Shown here: piece after piece, positions 51,387 to 61,095 of the stretch | Layout of the letters: the number at the start of each line of letters is the position of its first letter | Numbering within the stretch: the stretch's first letter is position 1 | DNA from: an uncultured Verrucomicrobiota bacterium | GTDB lineage: Bacteria > Verrucomicrobiota > Verrucomicrobiia > Verrucomicrobiales > DEV007 | Assembly (NCBI GenBank): GCA_902589825.1 | Contig: CACIUL010000013.1 | Location: forward strand, 1 to 61,297 | Length of the DNA: 61,297 nt | Direction: 5' to 3' | Notes under the pieces: model-generated | What the model was told of the DNA's origin: nothing | The model's database searches: none | Seen by the model: only the letters and a program-made list of their open reading frames with translations | Made by a program: the position numbers and the translations under genes

Positions 51387-52538
51387 ATGAAGATTCACTC
51401 AAAAATATTCCGCCCCGCCAGGCCTGCAATGCTCCTGTTTTTCCTCAGCGCCACCCTTGCCTCGGCGCAGTTCTATGGAGATCCGCCCGATGATCACCAC
51501 CCGTGGGCCGTGCATGACAACAACCGCCCCCAGCCCCCCCAGGTTACCCCGGGCAAGGTGCCGGGTGCCCCGCCTTCGGATGCCATCGTCCTTTTTGATG
51601 GCACGGAGGCTTCCTTCAAGGCCAACTGGGAACACGAGAAAAAAAACCGCAAGACCGAATGGCAGGTGATTGACGGTGCCGTTCAGTGTGCCAAGGGGGC
51701 CGGGACCATCCGTTCCAAGGCGCAGTTTGCCGACTGTCAGCTGCATGTTGAATGGGCGGCACCTGCCAAGGTTCAGGGCAGCAGCCAGGGACGGGGCAAC
51801 AGTGGGGTTTTTCTCATGGGAACCACCGAGATCCAGGTCCTGGATAATTATAACAACCCGACATATCCGGACGGATTTGCCGGATCGGTTTACGGAGTGA
51901 TGCCGCCTGCCGCCAACCCCCTGCATGCACCCGGCAAGTGGCAAAGCTACGACATCATTTTCCGCAGGCCGATCGTGAAGGACGGAGTGGTCCTGGATGA
52001 GGGTTCGTTTACCGTCCTGATTAACGGCGTGGTGGTACAGGACTCGACTCCGCTGGAAGGTGGGGGTGGCCACAGGGGACGATCCAAGCCAAGGGCATTC
52101 CCGGAGAAGGGGCCACTGAAAATCCAGGACCATGGCAACCCGGTCCGTTTTCGCAATATCTGGTATCGTCCCTTACGCAAACGCCCTGTTGAGGGTGGCA
52201 CGGACGGAAAGCTTTCCGTTGAGGCAACGACGGCCAAGCGTGCGGAGATCGCTGCTGATTTGCGCAAGGATGCGGCCACCAAGAAGGGCAAGGAGCGGTT
52301 GCTCAGGCTCCTGGAGTCACTTTGCTATGAGGTGGATGAAGAGGCCGTATCAGTGGCCGAGGAGGAGGGCCAGGCCTTCATGGCCGGCGTCAAGGCCAAG
52401 CCGGAAGGTCGCAAGGGCGACGTGATCCAGGTCAACAACGCCGTCAAGTATCTCGTCAAGCATGGGCGAATGCCTTCCGATCATGAGGCCATTGGCCAGC
52501 TCAAGGCACTGATCAAGGAAAACGGCTGGGATAAGTAG
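51387..52538 (+). CDS. Exported DUF1080 (3-keto-disaccharide hydrolase-like) protein
   Basis: A 383-residue protein with a signal peptide (RPAMLLFFLSATLASAQF). The main domain (about 60-265) shows DAIVLFDGTEASFKANW, EWQVIDGAVQCAKGAG, DCQLHVEWAAP, GRGNSGVFLMGTTEIQVLD and GPLKIQDHGNPVRFRNIW, the DUF1080 jelly-roll pattern related to concanavalin-like lectins; members hydrolyse 3-keto-glycosides. The C-terminal ~110 residues are helical and charged, of unknown role. It diverges from the ThuA gene at 50156, so the two may act together outside the cytoplasm on oxidised sugars. Confidence 0.88.
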   Translation: MKIHSKIFRPARPAMLLFFLSATLASAQFYGDPPDDHHPWAVHDNNRPQPPQVTPGKVPGAPPSDAIVLFDGTEASFKANWEHEKKNRKTEWQVIDGAVQCAKGAGTIRSKAQFADCQLHVEWAAPAKVQGSSQGRGNSGVFLMGTTEIQVLDNYNNPTYPDGFAGSVYGVMPPAANPLHAPGKWQSYDIIFRRPIVKDGVVLDEGSFTVLINGVVVQDSTPLEGGGGHRGRSKPRAFPEKGPLKIQDHGNPVRFRNIWYRPLRKRPVEGGTDGKLSVEATTAKRAEIAADLRKDAATKKGKERLLRLLESLCYEVDEEAVSVAEEEGQAFMAGVKAKPEGRKGDVIQVNNAVKYLVKHGRMPSDHEAIGQLKALIKENGWDK

Positions 52539-52617
52539 TATAATACCAAATCCCAGCCGCGCTCTGCTCTCTACTCCTTGAAGTGTTATTGCATCTTTTC
52601 CTGTTGCTGGTTTTTCC

Positions 52618-54417
52618 TCAACGGGAGAAACGGTTGGTGGAGATGAGCGTACGCTGGGGGCGTCCGGGTGGGGTGAAGATGACATAGACCGCGTGGCTTC
52701 CGGCGGGCAGTGCCGCGGCATCAAAGGACACGGTGAGCTGGGTCCTTGAGTCCACGCTGACCAGCGAAGCGGGAATGCCGGGATTGCCGATGCGCAGTTC
52801 CTGGATAACGTTCTCGGGCGGCAGCGGAGGTCCGCTGAAAGTCGCGACAAAGTTGTCTGAGCCACCCCCGGCATTGTTGTCCCTGTCCTCACCCTCGAAC
52901 TGGTTGTCGAAACCGGAGTCATCATAGTTGGCGATGCCGGTGCGCTTCAGGCGGTAGAAGCCGGCGGCCTGGTTGCCGGGATCGAGGGCATCACTGGTGG
53001 CCTGCGTGATGGCTTGCGCGGTGAATTCCCCTCCGGCTGGCGTCCAGTTTTCCAGCTCGGCGCCCTTCTCCACCTGGTAGCTTGCGCCCTCGACCGTGTC
53101 CCACGTGAGCGTTAAAACGTCCCCTGCACGGGAGGTTTCCTTGGCACTGTGCTGCTTGCTTGGCCCGCCGATAAAGCTGCGGGTGGCACCTGCGGGAATG
53201 CTGTTGGTATTGCCGCCTGTGGGCGTGCCGTAGAAGTTGCGCCCGACATTGTAGGGGAAGCGGGGTGTGCCGTCCGCCTCGATCGCGGTGAAGTAGGCCC
53301 AGACCCCGTCCGGGAATTCCGGGGTGACACAGAAGCGCCCGTTGTATTCGTCGAGGTCAAAATCCACTCCGTGGACGAGCCCCAAATCCCCCATGTAGGC
53401 ATAGTCCTCCAGGTAGTGGCCCAGGATATAGGCAGTGCTGACACTCGGCCCGTGGCGGCTGGAGGCGAGGGAGGTGGCCCGGCCCTGAAGCCGGTTGGCC
53501 CACTCGGGCAGGGTGGTGCGGCCGGTCAAGCTAAGGTTGGTCGAGGAGTTGCTCCCGTCCCGCTTCTGGTAGCCGCTGATCATGCGGCGTACCGGGGAGG
53601 CGGGGTCATCAGGGTCGCTGTAGGCATAGGGGCCATAGATTGGATGGCCGTCAGCCACCCAGCCAAGGATCGGGGAGTGGCCGCCGTTGAAGTTCTCGGC
53701 ATAGGCATTGGTGGCGGCATCATGGTCCACGCTGTCGCCCAGCAGGTGGCGGATGGCCGGGGCATTGGCATGGTAGTGGTGCAGGTTCATTGCCTGATGG
53801 GCATTGGCGGCATCAAAGGTAACGCCCTCGTTGATATAGGCATCACGGTTCCAGACCCCGTCGCCGCGTCCTCCGCCCTGCGGGCTACCGTCTCTGCCAC
53901 TGCTGTTGATATATGAAAAGGTGTCGGTGGCATCAAAGAGTGCCACGCCGTCCACGAAGTAGCCGATTGAGCCAAACCCCGTGGTGTTATTGCCGTTGAA
54001 GGCGGTCGGGGTGCGGGGGATGCGGTAAGTGGTTGCGGTGTTGCCGGGAAAGCTGGGAAAGTTGCGGGTCTTGGCCTCATCCAGGTACCAGGGCCCCATG
54101 ACATGGAAGCCGAGCCCGCTTGTCCTGATATAGACCCAGTTGGCATCATGGTGAACCTCGTGGACACCGGCATAGGTGGGGGAGGTCTGGTTGCCCTGCC
54201 CCCGGCTCCAGGTGGTCGAGGTGATGCCCGCCGCCTCGTTTTCCTTGCTGGTGAAAATGCGGGCGTATTTACCGCTCTGCCCGGTATACCATGAGGTTAA
54301 CTGGGGCTGGGCGGAGGCCTGAAGGCAAAGGGCTCCAAAGAGAAATAACGCCGGAAAGGAAAACAGCGGATACCGACAGGAGATTACGGGAAAGGAGGCG
54401 GGAGATTTCAAGGGCAT
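52618..54417 (-). CDS. Exported YHYH-domain protein
   Basis: About 599 residues from ATG 54417 (MPLKSPASFPVIS), with a signal peptide (YPLFSFPALFLFGALCLQASA). The YHYH-type domain (about 100-420) has GHSPILGWVADGHPIYGPY, then LDEYNGRFCVTPEFPDGVW; the tyrosine/histidine cluster that names the family is partly W-A-Y-F here. The C-terminal part has a fibronectin-like stretch (LTLTWDTVEGASYQVEKGA) and a final IPT/TIG-like region (SFDAAALPAGSHAVYVIF). YHYH proteins are secreted, of unknown function, and frequent in marine PVC and Bacteroidetes. The frame is open to 54489. Confidence 0.8.
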   Translation of the reverse strand: MPLKSPASFPVISCRYPLFSFPALFLFGALCLQASAQPQLTSWYTGQSGKYARIFTSKENEAAGITSTTWSRGQGNQTSPTYAGVHEVHHDANWVYIRTSGLGFHVMGPWYLDEAKTRNFPSFPGNTATTYRIPRTPTAFNGNNTTGFGSIGYFVDGVALFDATDTFSYINSSGRDGSPQGGGRGDGVWNRDAYINEGVTFDAANAHQAMNLHHYHANAPAIRHLLGDSVDHDAATNAYAENFNGGHSPILGWVADGHPIYGPYAYSDPDDPASPVRRMISGYQKRDGSNSSTNLSLTGRTTLPEWANRLQGRATSLASSRHGPSVSTAYILGHYLEDYAYMGDLGLVHGVDFDLDEYNGRFCVTPEFPDGVWAYFTAIEADGTPRFPYNVGRNFYGTPTGGNTNSIPAGATRSFIGGPSKQHSAKETSRAGDVLTLTWDTVEGASYQVEKGAELENWTPAGGEFTAQAITQATSDALDPGNQAAGFYRLKRTGIANYDDSGFDNQFEGEDRDNNAGGGSDNFVATFSGPPLPPENVIQELRIGNPGIPASLVSVDSRTQLTVSFDAAALPAGSHAVYVIFTPPGRPQRTLISTNRFSR

Positions 54418-54635
54418 GGGCTGGGCGAATCGATCAGTGTGGCAAAACGGGGCAGCGGGCCAAACGAACGGTCCTCTCACCCATGACAACCATTATGCAC
54501 AGGCATGATTACTCAAAGATTACCGGGCCTTACGTTTTCATCCGCGTGTTAATGAAGGTGCCGGGAAGCCGGGATCAAATTCGTGAGTTTACAAGCAGCT
54601 CATCCCATTGCACGGGTTAGGAACAGAAACCCCTG

Positions 54636-56345
54636 ATGGAAACCCCGCCTGATTCATCACCGCCGCAAGCATTGCTTTCCGGGCAGAAGCGCTACCATGA
54701 CCTTGATGCCCTGCGCGCCTTTGCGATGCTGCTGGGCATCGTGATCCACGGCGTCATGTCCTTTACACCGCTGCCGGAAATATGGCCGGCGCAGGATGTC
54801 ATGCGGCATGAGAACTACTTCCTGGTCCTGCTCTTTATCCACGGTTTCCGCATGCCACTCTTCTTCATGGTGAGTGGCTTCTTTGCCGTCATGATGTGGC
54901 GACGCCGGGGCCTTGCCGCCCTTGCTCATCACCGGGCAAGGCGCATCCTGATCCCTCTAGTATTCGGTGTCATTATCCTGGTGCCGATCCTCAACAGCAT
55001 TCCCAGGCTGGCTGAATACAACGAGGCACGGCTTGAGAAAAACTCGATCTGGGCCGCAGCCAAGCGGGGCGACACTGCGGCTATTGCGGCCGCCATCGAG
55101 CGCGGTGACCCGGTTAATGGCCGCGATGAAATGCAGGCAACAGCCCTGCACTGGGCTGCCGCCTATAACCATGCAGAATCGATCGGGGTTCTGCTCAATG
55201 AGGGAGCGAAAATCAATGCCGGTGACGGCAAGGATTCAACCCCCTTGCAATGGGCGGTCATGATGGGGGCAACCGATGCCACGCATGTTCTCATGGAGAA
55301 GGGCGCTTCTGCGCGTCGCACCAATGCCGATGGAGTCTCGGCATTGGACATGGTCGGCATGGAAAAGGGCACCACACAGTGGGTGGCGGGAATACTCGGG
55401 ATGGAGGTGGATATCGATAGAGTGATGGCGGCGCGTCCCGGGATCAGGGACCTGCTGCGGGGGAAAACTCCCCAAGCGCGGGGGTCCTCCCCTCAGTCCA
55501 CGCCGGCACCACGTGACCGGCCGGCCGGAGGTGATGCCCGGGCCGGCAGCGGCGATTTACTGACGGATCTCTACACCATTGATTTTTTCTCCCACCGCGT
55601 CTTCATCTTTCATCACCTGTGGTTTCTCTATGATTTGATCCTGCTGGTGGCCGGGTTTGTACTGGTCGTGGGATTTGCCAAACTGGTTCGGTTGCCACAG
55701 CTCTGGAGTTTATTTCCCGCTTTTGTCAAAGCCGCCTTCCGCCCGCCCTTCTGCTGGTTTTGGATCATTCCCTTAAGCCTCTGGACGCACAGGGATATGC
55801 CCGAATTCGGCCCCGCGACGGCGGTGGGACTGGAAATTGACCCGAGAATTCTCACCCACTACGCGGTTTTTTTCCTTGCCGGCGCCCTGTGTTACGGCAA
55901 CCGCGGATTTGGCGGGTTTTCGAGGGCATGGTGGCCGCTTTTCCTCGGGCTTGCCATCATACCCTTCCTGGGCGGCATTGGCATGCTGGACAAACCCGGG
56001 GAGTCCAGGCAATGGCTTTTGCCTGCGGCAAGTGTCGCCTTCTGCTGGCTGATGATCTTTGCCTTCGTTGGCTTCTTCCGGCGGTTTTTCTCAGGGGAGA
56101 AGCCCAGGGTGCGTTACATTTCCGATTCGTCCTACTGGCTCTACCTTGCGCACATGCCCGTGGTCCAGCTCCTCCAGATCTGGTTGAGTGGCTGGCACTT
56201 CCCGGGTCCGCTCAAATTTGTCCTAATTTGCGCCCTGAGCACGGGCCTCTTGCTGCTTAGCTACCGCTACCTGGTACGCTATACCTTGATCGGTACCGCT
56301 CTCAACGGGCGGCGGAGCCGGCCGACGCCGGCTGTTACCCAGTGA
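54636..56345 (+). CDS. Acyltransferase-3/OpgC-like membrane protein with inserted ankyrin repeats
   Basis: A 569-residue membrane protein. The start RYHDLDALRAFAMLLGIVIH with FRMPLFFMVSGFFAVMMWRR is the acyltransferase-3 (OpgC/OafA) signature, an inner-membrane family that O-acylates sugars of the cell surface. After the third helix (about 104-120) an insertion at about 136-242 forms three ankyrin repeats (ATALHWAAAYNHAESIGVLL; STPLQWAVMMGATDATHVLM; GVSALDMVGMEKG), then a linker to about 310. The remaining ~8 helices continue the fold, ending with YWLYLAHMPVVQLLQIWL. If the usual topology holds, the repeats would face the periplasm. The insertion is the odd feature. Confidence 0.88.
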   Translation: METPPDSSPPQALLSGQKRYHDLDALRAFAMLLGIVIHGVMSFTPLPEIWPAQDVMRHENYFLVLLFIHGFRMPLFFMVSGFFAVMMWRRRGLAALAHHRARRILIPLVFGVIILVPILNSIPRLAEYNEARLEKNSIWAAAKRGDTAAIAAAIERGDPVNGRDEMQATALHWAAAYNHAESIGVLLNEGAKINAGDGKDSTPLQWAVMMGATDATHVLMEKGASARRTNADGVSALDMVGMEKGTTQWVAGILGMEVDIDRVMAARPGIRDLLRGKTPQARGSSPQSTPAPRDRPAGGDARAGSGDLLTDLYTIDFFSHRVFIFHHLWFLYDLILLVAGFVLVVGFAKLVRLPQLWSLFPAFVKAAFRPPFCWFWIIPLSLWTHRDMPEFGPATAVGLEIDPRILTHYAVFFLAGALCYGNRGFGGFSRAWWPLFLGLAIIPFLGGIGMLDKPGESRQWLLPAASVAFCWLMIFAFVGFFRRFFSGEKPRVRYISDSSYWLYLAHMPVVQLLQIWLSGWHFPGPLKFVLICALSTGLLLLSYRYLVRYTLIGTALNGRRSRPTPAVTQ

Positions 56346-56350
56346 TCATT

Positions 56351-56851
56351 TCAGTGCGTTGCCAGAGACTCAAGCAGCGAATACATCCGTCCCCGCTCAC
56401 TGATGGTCCTGGCCCATGCCACCGCCTCGGCCAGGCGTTCATCCCTGATGCCCTCAACCAGTGCCGTCACCGCCGCGTCACGGGCCGGACCGGGCTCGAG
56501 GTGATCATCAATGAAGCTTCCCGCGCCATCGGCATCCGTTGCGACCCACTTTTCAAAGATTGCCTGCAGGTGGACGGGTTGCGCTTGCGCGGGGAAATCC
56601 AGTACTGCGAGGGCCAATTGACCCGGTGTTTTCACTGCCCAGGAATCGTAATGTCCGCTTTCAAGGATCGCTCTCATGAAGCGTTGTTTATCGTTGCCGG
56701 CCTTTTCAAGGAGCCACTGCCGGGTAGTGGCCGGGTCCTTGCGCCAATTGGCGGCCAGTTCCCCGGAGCCGTCATGGCGCTGCTGTCCGCCCTGGCGGCA
56801 GCCGCTCACAAGGCCGGCAATGAGCATGGCTGTGGTCATTATCCTGGTCAT
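56351..56851 (-). CDS. Small lipoprotein of unknown function
   Basis: A 166-residue protein with a lipoprotein signal: MTRIMTTAMLIAGLVSGC, where VSGC is the lipobox and C18 is the acylated cysteine. The mature part is helical with a conserved-looking pattern (NWRKDPATTRQWLLEKAG; AVTALVEGIRDERLAEAVAW). The family is not known to me. It converges on the acyltransferase gene with a 5-bp gap and diverges from the NlpC-like gene, whose frame opens 41 bp away. Confidence 0.75.
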   Translation of the reverse strand: MTRIMTTAMLIAGLVSGCRQGGQQRHDGSGELAANWRKDPATTRQWLLEKAGNDKQRFMRAILESGHYDSWAVKTPGQLALAVLDFPAQAQPVHLQAIFEKWVATDADGAGSFIDDHLEPGPARDAAVTALVEGIRDERLAEAVAWARTISERGRMYSLLESLATH

Positions 56852-56997
56852 TTAAACACGTTGGGCCTGAGAGGGTTTTGACACTTGCATAAGTGCTCAT
56901 TTCGCCAAGGTTATCCGTGTTATCAAACAAAAAGTGGTTTCCTTGTGCCCAGGAAGGATGCACTGGCCGCAATGAACACGCCCTGCTTCACCCAGCC

Positions 56998-57987
56998 TTG
57001 AAAATCATCATCAGGATTCTCGCTGTCCTAGTCGGCATCATCATTGTCTATGAGGCGATCCACCTTATCTGGCTGCGTGATGTCCAGGGATGGGCCATCC
57101 TTTCCTGGATGGAAAACGTCGCCGAGGACGGTCCCTCCACCAAAGCCGACCCCGGGGATGTGGGCAGTTTCAGGGAGATTCAGTCCTTTAACGGGGAAAA
57201 ATCCCTGCTATTTGTCGACATCCTGACGCTTGTTTCATTGGCCCTGACGGTGGTGGCGGCCTGGATGCTCTGGGCCAGGAAGAGGAAGCCATCACGGCCG
57301 GGTCGCTGGCGGAAAAGTTTCTGGGCAGGGCTGGCGGTTTTTCTGGGGGTGACGGCACTGGCTCTCTCGGGCCTGTTTTCAAAACACGTGGAGATCAGTG
57401 ATGAGGCATGGGCCGAGATCAGGGCGGGACTGAAGGTGGGCGATGTCATTGCCTACCGGAAGGAAAAATGGAGTGCCCGCCGGGAACTTTTCGCCGAGGG
57501 GAAATTCCCGGTCATCGGTTACCGGTTGTTCCGCTATGGCCACCTCGCCATCGTGGTGGATGACCCCAAGGTCCCCGGCAGGAAGGCCCTGTTTACCAGC
57601 CAGAGCAAGAAGGGGGTGAACATGGATGAGGACATTGATTCGCTGCGCACGCACAGCTGGGAATCCTGGCGGCTGGACAAGTGGCACCGGATTGACAAGG
57701 ATCGCATCCGCGAGGGTATCCTGCGCTGCCAGGAAAAGGGCGGGCATTTCTTCGGCTATGACTTCACGGGCATGTTTGCCCTTTGGAACGAGAATCTCAA
57801 GCCGGAGCAGGTCGATGATTTTGGCAATGAGTATATCTGCTCGACCGCCGTGGTCACCCTGCTTTACTACGGCGGCTTCGAGAGTGACGCCACGCCACGC
57901 CGGGGCCTGGACCTGATTACCCCCTACCAGGTGGTGCGCGCAAGGGGCCGGTTCGTGAAGCCCCCGGATTTTCCCAAGCAGGACTGA
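56998..57987 (+). CDS. Membrane protein with permuted papain-like (YiiX/NlpC-P60-like) domain
   Basis: Two to three membrane helices at the N-terminus (IRILAVLVGIIIVYEAIHLI; VSLALTVVAAWMLWA; FWAGLAVFLGVTALALSGLF) precede a domain starting LKVGDVIAYRKEKW. YRLFRYGHLAIVVDDP has a histidine in a strand, and FGNEYICSTAVVTLLYYGG carries a cysteine about 110 residues later. His-before-Cys order is the mark of circularly permuted NlpC/P60 (YiiX-type) hydrolases, which cut amide or ester bonds in peptidoglycan or lipids. The frame is open from GTG 56893, but the first ~35 residues look untranslated; a TTG at 56998 is my preferred start. Confidence 0.7.
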   Translation: MKIIIRILAVLVGIIIVYEAIHLIWLRDVQGWAILSWMENVAEDGPSTKADPGDVGSFREIQSFNGEKSLLFVDILTLVSLALTVVAAWMLWARKRKPSRPGRWRKSFWAGLAVFLGVTALALSGLFSKHVEISDEAWAEIRAGLKVGDVIAYRKEKWSARRELFAEGKFPVIGYRLFRYGHLAIVVDDPKVPGRKALFTSQSKKGVNMDEDIDSLRTHSWESWRLDKWHRIDKDRIREGILRCQEKGGHFFGYDFTGMFALWNENLKPEQVDDFGNEYICSTAVVTLLYYGGFESDATPRRGLDLITPYQVVRARGRFVKPPDFPKQD

Positions 57988-58236
57988 GGGGCCTGGATCC
58001 CTTCCCGGCAGGTGAACGGGCGCTGTTTTTAACGCAATGGCCCCGGGGACATTTTCCCTTTAGGCACAATGTTTGAGGGCCGTGTGGTGCGACATCCTCC
58101 CGTCGCGCCATAAATAGGACTTGCCAGTTATTTCACATATCTTAAGTATATTGCAGGGGCTCTTTACAGAGGGAGCCGGCGGCGGCGGTAACGGTTCCTC
58201 CGTGCGGCACATCAATGAATATCCGATCTAGCGACC

Positions 58237-59967
58237 ATGTCTGAACCCAATAAGTTTCAACGTTTTATCCGCAGGACTTTTTTCTGGCTATCCGGTGCCT
58301 CGACCGACGCCCTTGAGAAATGCCCGGAGTGGGAGCAGCGCAAGTATGTGGCCTTTGGTGCCACGGTGCTAGTACCCACCGCCTTTGCCATCCTCGCCAG
58401 CTCCTACGCGATGGCAACGCTGACCTCTGACCCGCGGGTGATTGTGCCCGTTGCCCTGGTCTGGGGATTTATCATCCTGACCATCGACCGGGCCCTTCTT
58501 GCCACCTACCGCTCCTACCAGCCCTTCCTGCGCAAGCTCTCCCAGTTTGCCCTGCGTGTCGTGGTGGCGGTCCTGATGGGGCTGACCATTTCCCACCCGT
58601 TGACGCTCCTGTTGTTCAAGGACACCGTCAGCTCGGTGATTGAAACGGAGCGGGAGGCGGAAATTGTCTCCGTCCGCGGGGAATTCTCCATTAACAAGGC
58701 TGAGGTTGAGGCCAAGCTCAAGGAGGTTGAGGGCCAGATTGAGGCCTTGCGGGTCCGCCGGGACCAGACATACGAGGCAAACTTTATTGTTGAGGATGAG
58801 GCGGGCGGCACCGGGGTTGCTGACGGGCTGGACGCCGAGGCGCGCGAGGCCCTGCGCAAGAAGGTGGACGCGGCCACATCGGGCCAGGTCGCGCGCATTG
58901 CCGCCGTCGGCAAGGAGAGCGAGGCCCTGCAGGCCACTTACCAGAAACTGCAGGGGGAACTGGACTTCTGGCAGCGCGAGTTTGAGCGGGAGGTCAACGG
59001 CCAGCGCAGTGGCATTGTCGGCCTGGGGCCGCGCGCCAAGAGCATCCGTGCTGACCAGCTTGAGTGGCGCCGGGCGGAGACGAGCCGAATCAGCGGCCAG
59101 CTGAAGGCACTGACCATTGAGGTTGGGCAGCTGCGCGGCATGGTGGCCTCTGTTGAGGAGACAGTGACCGGCGAGTTCCTTGCCGCGGCTTCCGTCAAGG
59201 CCCAGGCAGAGAAGATCGAGAAGGAGCGCGTTGCGGCACTCAAGCACAAGGTTCAGGAACGCCAGATTGACCTCTTTGTCGAGCAGCAGAAGGCGGTGCG
59301 TGAGGGCATCGATGAGCAGGTGGCCGCCCGCACCGAGGAACTCAAGCGCCTGCAGGGGGAGCTTGCCGGACTGGCAGCCGATGAGCGCACGCGCATTGAT
59401 GCCATCAATGCCGAGCCGCGCAGGGACATCCTCACCCAGACCCTTGCCCTGCACAGCCTGTTTGGCGCAGGCGAGTCCGGCGGGCGCTTTGCGCTGATGG
59501 CTTACGCCATCCTTGCCGGGCTCTTCATGCTGGTGGACACGATCCCCCTGATCGTGAAGTTCTTCACCAAGCCGGGCCCCTATGACAGCCTGGTGGATTG
59601 TGACGAGGTGCGCTTTGACAAGGAGCGCGAGGCATTCCTAAATAGCTACGATACCTACATGGAGGGGCTTGAGGACGGGGGGCTGCTCTTGGCCTCGAAA
59701 AACAACAAGCCGCTTGAGAATGCCCTGATAGAGGGGGTCGACCGGTCCCGCGCGGCCAAGGAGTTTCTCGAGAATTTGATGGAGCTTGAGCATTCCTTCG
59801 AGGAACGCATGACGGCCGAGAGGTTGAGGCTTGCCGAGAAGGGCGTTGAGGGCGGAAAGCATTCGGTCATGCTCGATGAGATGGCAGAGACTTTCTATGA
59901 TGACCTGCGCGGGCGGATGGAGTCATTTTTTGCCTCCGGGGGCGAACCTGATGGACTTCGGGCCTAG
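58237..59967 (+). CDS. DUF4407 membrane protein with long coiled coil
   Basis: A 576-residue protein. Two N-terminal hairpins of helices (KYVAFGATVLVPTAFAILA with VALVWGFIILTIDRALLA, and FALRVVVAVLMGLTISHPLTL) are followed by about 280 residues of charged coiled coil (EVEAKLKEVEGQIEAL; LKHKVQERQIDLFVEQQKA), then a last helix pair (MAYAILAGLFMLVDTIPLIV). The layout and the TIDRALLATYR and DTIPLIVKFF motifs match DUF4407, widespread and of unknown function. The coiled coil probably faces outside or inside as a sensor-like stalk. It starts with ATG; the next gene begins 78 bp downstream. Confidence 0.85.
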   Translation: MSEPNKFQRFIRRTFFWLSGASTDALEKCPEWEQRKYVAFGATVLVPTAFAILASSYAMATLTSDPRVIVPVALVWGFIILTIDRALLATYRSYQPFLRKLSQFALRVVVAVLMGLTISHPLTLLLFKDTVSSVIETEREAEIVSVRGEFSINKAEVEAKLKEVEGQIEALRVRRDQTYEANFIVEDEAGGTGVADGLDAEAREALRKKVDAATSGQVARIAAVGKESEALQATYQKLQGELDFWQREFEREVNGQRSGIVGLGPRAKSIRADQLEWRRAETSRISGQLKALTIEVGQLRGMVASVEETVTGEFLAAASVKAQAEKIEKERVAALKHKVQERQIDLFVEQQKAVREGIDEQVAARTEELKRLQGELAGLAADERTRIDAINAEPRRDILTQTLALHSLFGAGESGGRFALMAYAILAGLFMLVDTIPLIVKFFTKPGPYDSLVDCDEVRFDKEREAFLNSYDTYMEGLEDGGLLLASKNNKPLENALIEGVDRSRAAKEFLENLMELEHSFEERMTAERLRLAEKGVEGGKHSVMLDEMAETFYDDLRGRMESFFASGGEPDGLRA

Positions 59968-60045
59968 CAGGCAGCAGGTCCTGGTGATGAAGCATTTGGA
60001 GCGCACCGTTACAGGGCTGAAGGGCAAGTCGAGTCGTTACAAGCC

Positions 60046-61095
60046 GTGAATCCTGAACCGGAAGAAAAGGGCAAACCCGGAGAAGAGGGCAAGGAGCGCC
60101 GGGATCAACGCACCGTGAGGTCGCCATACAAGCCGCGCAAGGCCAACTCCATGGCCTCCCGGCCGATTCCTTTCAAGCCGGGCAACTTTATTTCGGAGAC
60201 GGAAAAAATCCAGCTGCAGAGCCACACACACACACCCTGGGAGTCCGAGGCACCTGACCCGGCCAGCACGCGGCAGGTTGCCCGCCTTCCGGTTATCCTG
60301 GTCAGCGTGATGTTTTGTTTTGCCGCTTTTTTGTTTTTCCGTTCACGGGACATGGGAACGCCCGCCCCGCAGCCGGCAACATATTCCGTGACGGCCGCTG
60401 ACGATACACCGGAATATGAGCAAAGAATGATCTCCGCCCTGAAGGATTTCTTGGAATCCGGGGATCTCGCGAGGGTCAGGGGCGTGATCCGCCATGCGGA
60501 TGCACTTGGTGACATTGTCGAGAGTTATTATGGCGGCGGCAATCCACCCAAAAACAAGATCATCGAGGCCCGGGTGCCCTCCAACTCCATGTTCCTGAGC
60601 CCACTGGAAGCCTCCTTTCTCAACGTGGTGGTTACCTTTGAAGGCGGTGAGCAGCGCAACCTTGTCCTTGAGTGGGTCGGCGGCGAGGCCAAAATTGACT
60701 GGGGCCACTGGGTTTGTTACAACCCGGTTCCGCTTACCGATTTTCTCGACCCGGAAAGGCATCCGAAAGATGAGCATGAATTTCGCCTCATGGGCCGCTT
60801 GCCCGGCAAATACCGCACCAGCGAGCGCTTTGCCGAGGTGCGCTATGGTTGCGTGGTGTTTCAGGATCAGGCCCGGGGTGGATCGGATTTCGTGGCCTAT
60901 GTGCTTCGCGGCACAGAAACCCATGATCAGCTCATGGCATACCTCGCTGGAGATGTTGCCAAGCCCCTGATCGTCAAGCTTAAGCGCTACAGCAACCGGG
61001 ATCAGGGGGGAGCAGGCGTTGAGATTACCGGCATGGTGACAGAGGGCTGGGTGCGCGCAGCCTCTGCCGCGGCGAAGCCGCCAGCGGGGGACTGA
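60046..61095 (+). CDS. Hypothetical single-pass membrane protein
   Basis: A 349-residue protein of unknown family. The first ~80 residues are hydrophilic and charged (PEEKGKPGEEGKERRDQRTV), one membrane helix follows (PVILVSVMFCFAAFLFF), and the rest is a soluble domain with repeated E/D and aromatic elements (FLSPLEASFLNVVVTFEGGE; WVGGEAKIDWGHWVCYNP). The C-terminal half (FVAYVLRGTETHDQLMAYL) resembles a small sensor or beta-sandwich; I cannot name it. GTG start at 60046 is used; an internal ATG at 60151 is possible. No catalytic motif is visible. Confidence 0.7.
   Translation: MNPEPEEKGKPGEEGKERRDQRTVRSPYKPRKANSMASRPIPFKPGNFISETEKIQLQSHTHTPWESEAPDPASTRQVARLPVILVSVMFCFAAFLFFRSRDMGTPAPQPATYSVTAADDTPEYEQRMISALKDFLESGDLARVRGVIRHADALGDIVESYYGGGNPPKNKIIEARVPSNSMFLSPLEASFLNVVVTFEGGEQRNLVLEWVGGEAKIDWGHWVCYNPVPLTDFLDPERHPKDEHEFRLMGRLPGKYRTSERFAEVRYGCVVFQDQARGGSDFVAYVLRGTETHDQLMAYLAGDVAKPLIVKLKRYSNRDQGGAGVEITGMVTEGWVRAASAAAKPPAGD

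Noticed and set aside
58369-59454. Long minus-strand open frame (361 aa) antisense to DUF4407
   Set aside because: The DUF4407 gene explains the region; the antisense frame is Leu/Gly-rich without family features.
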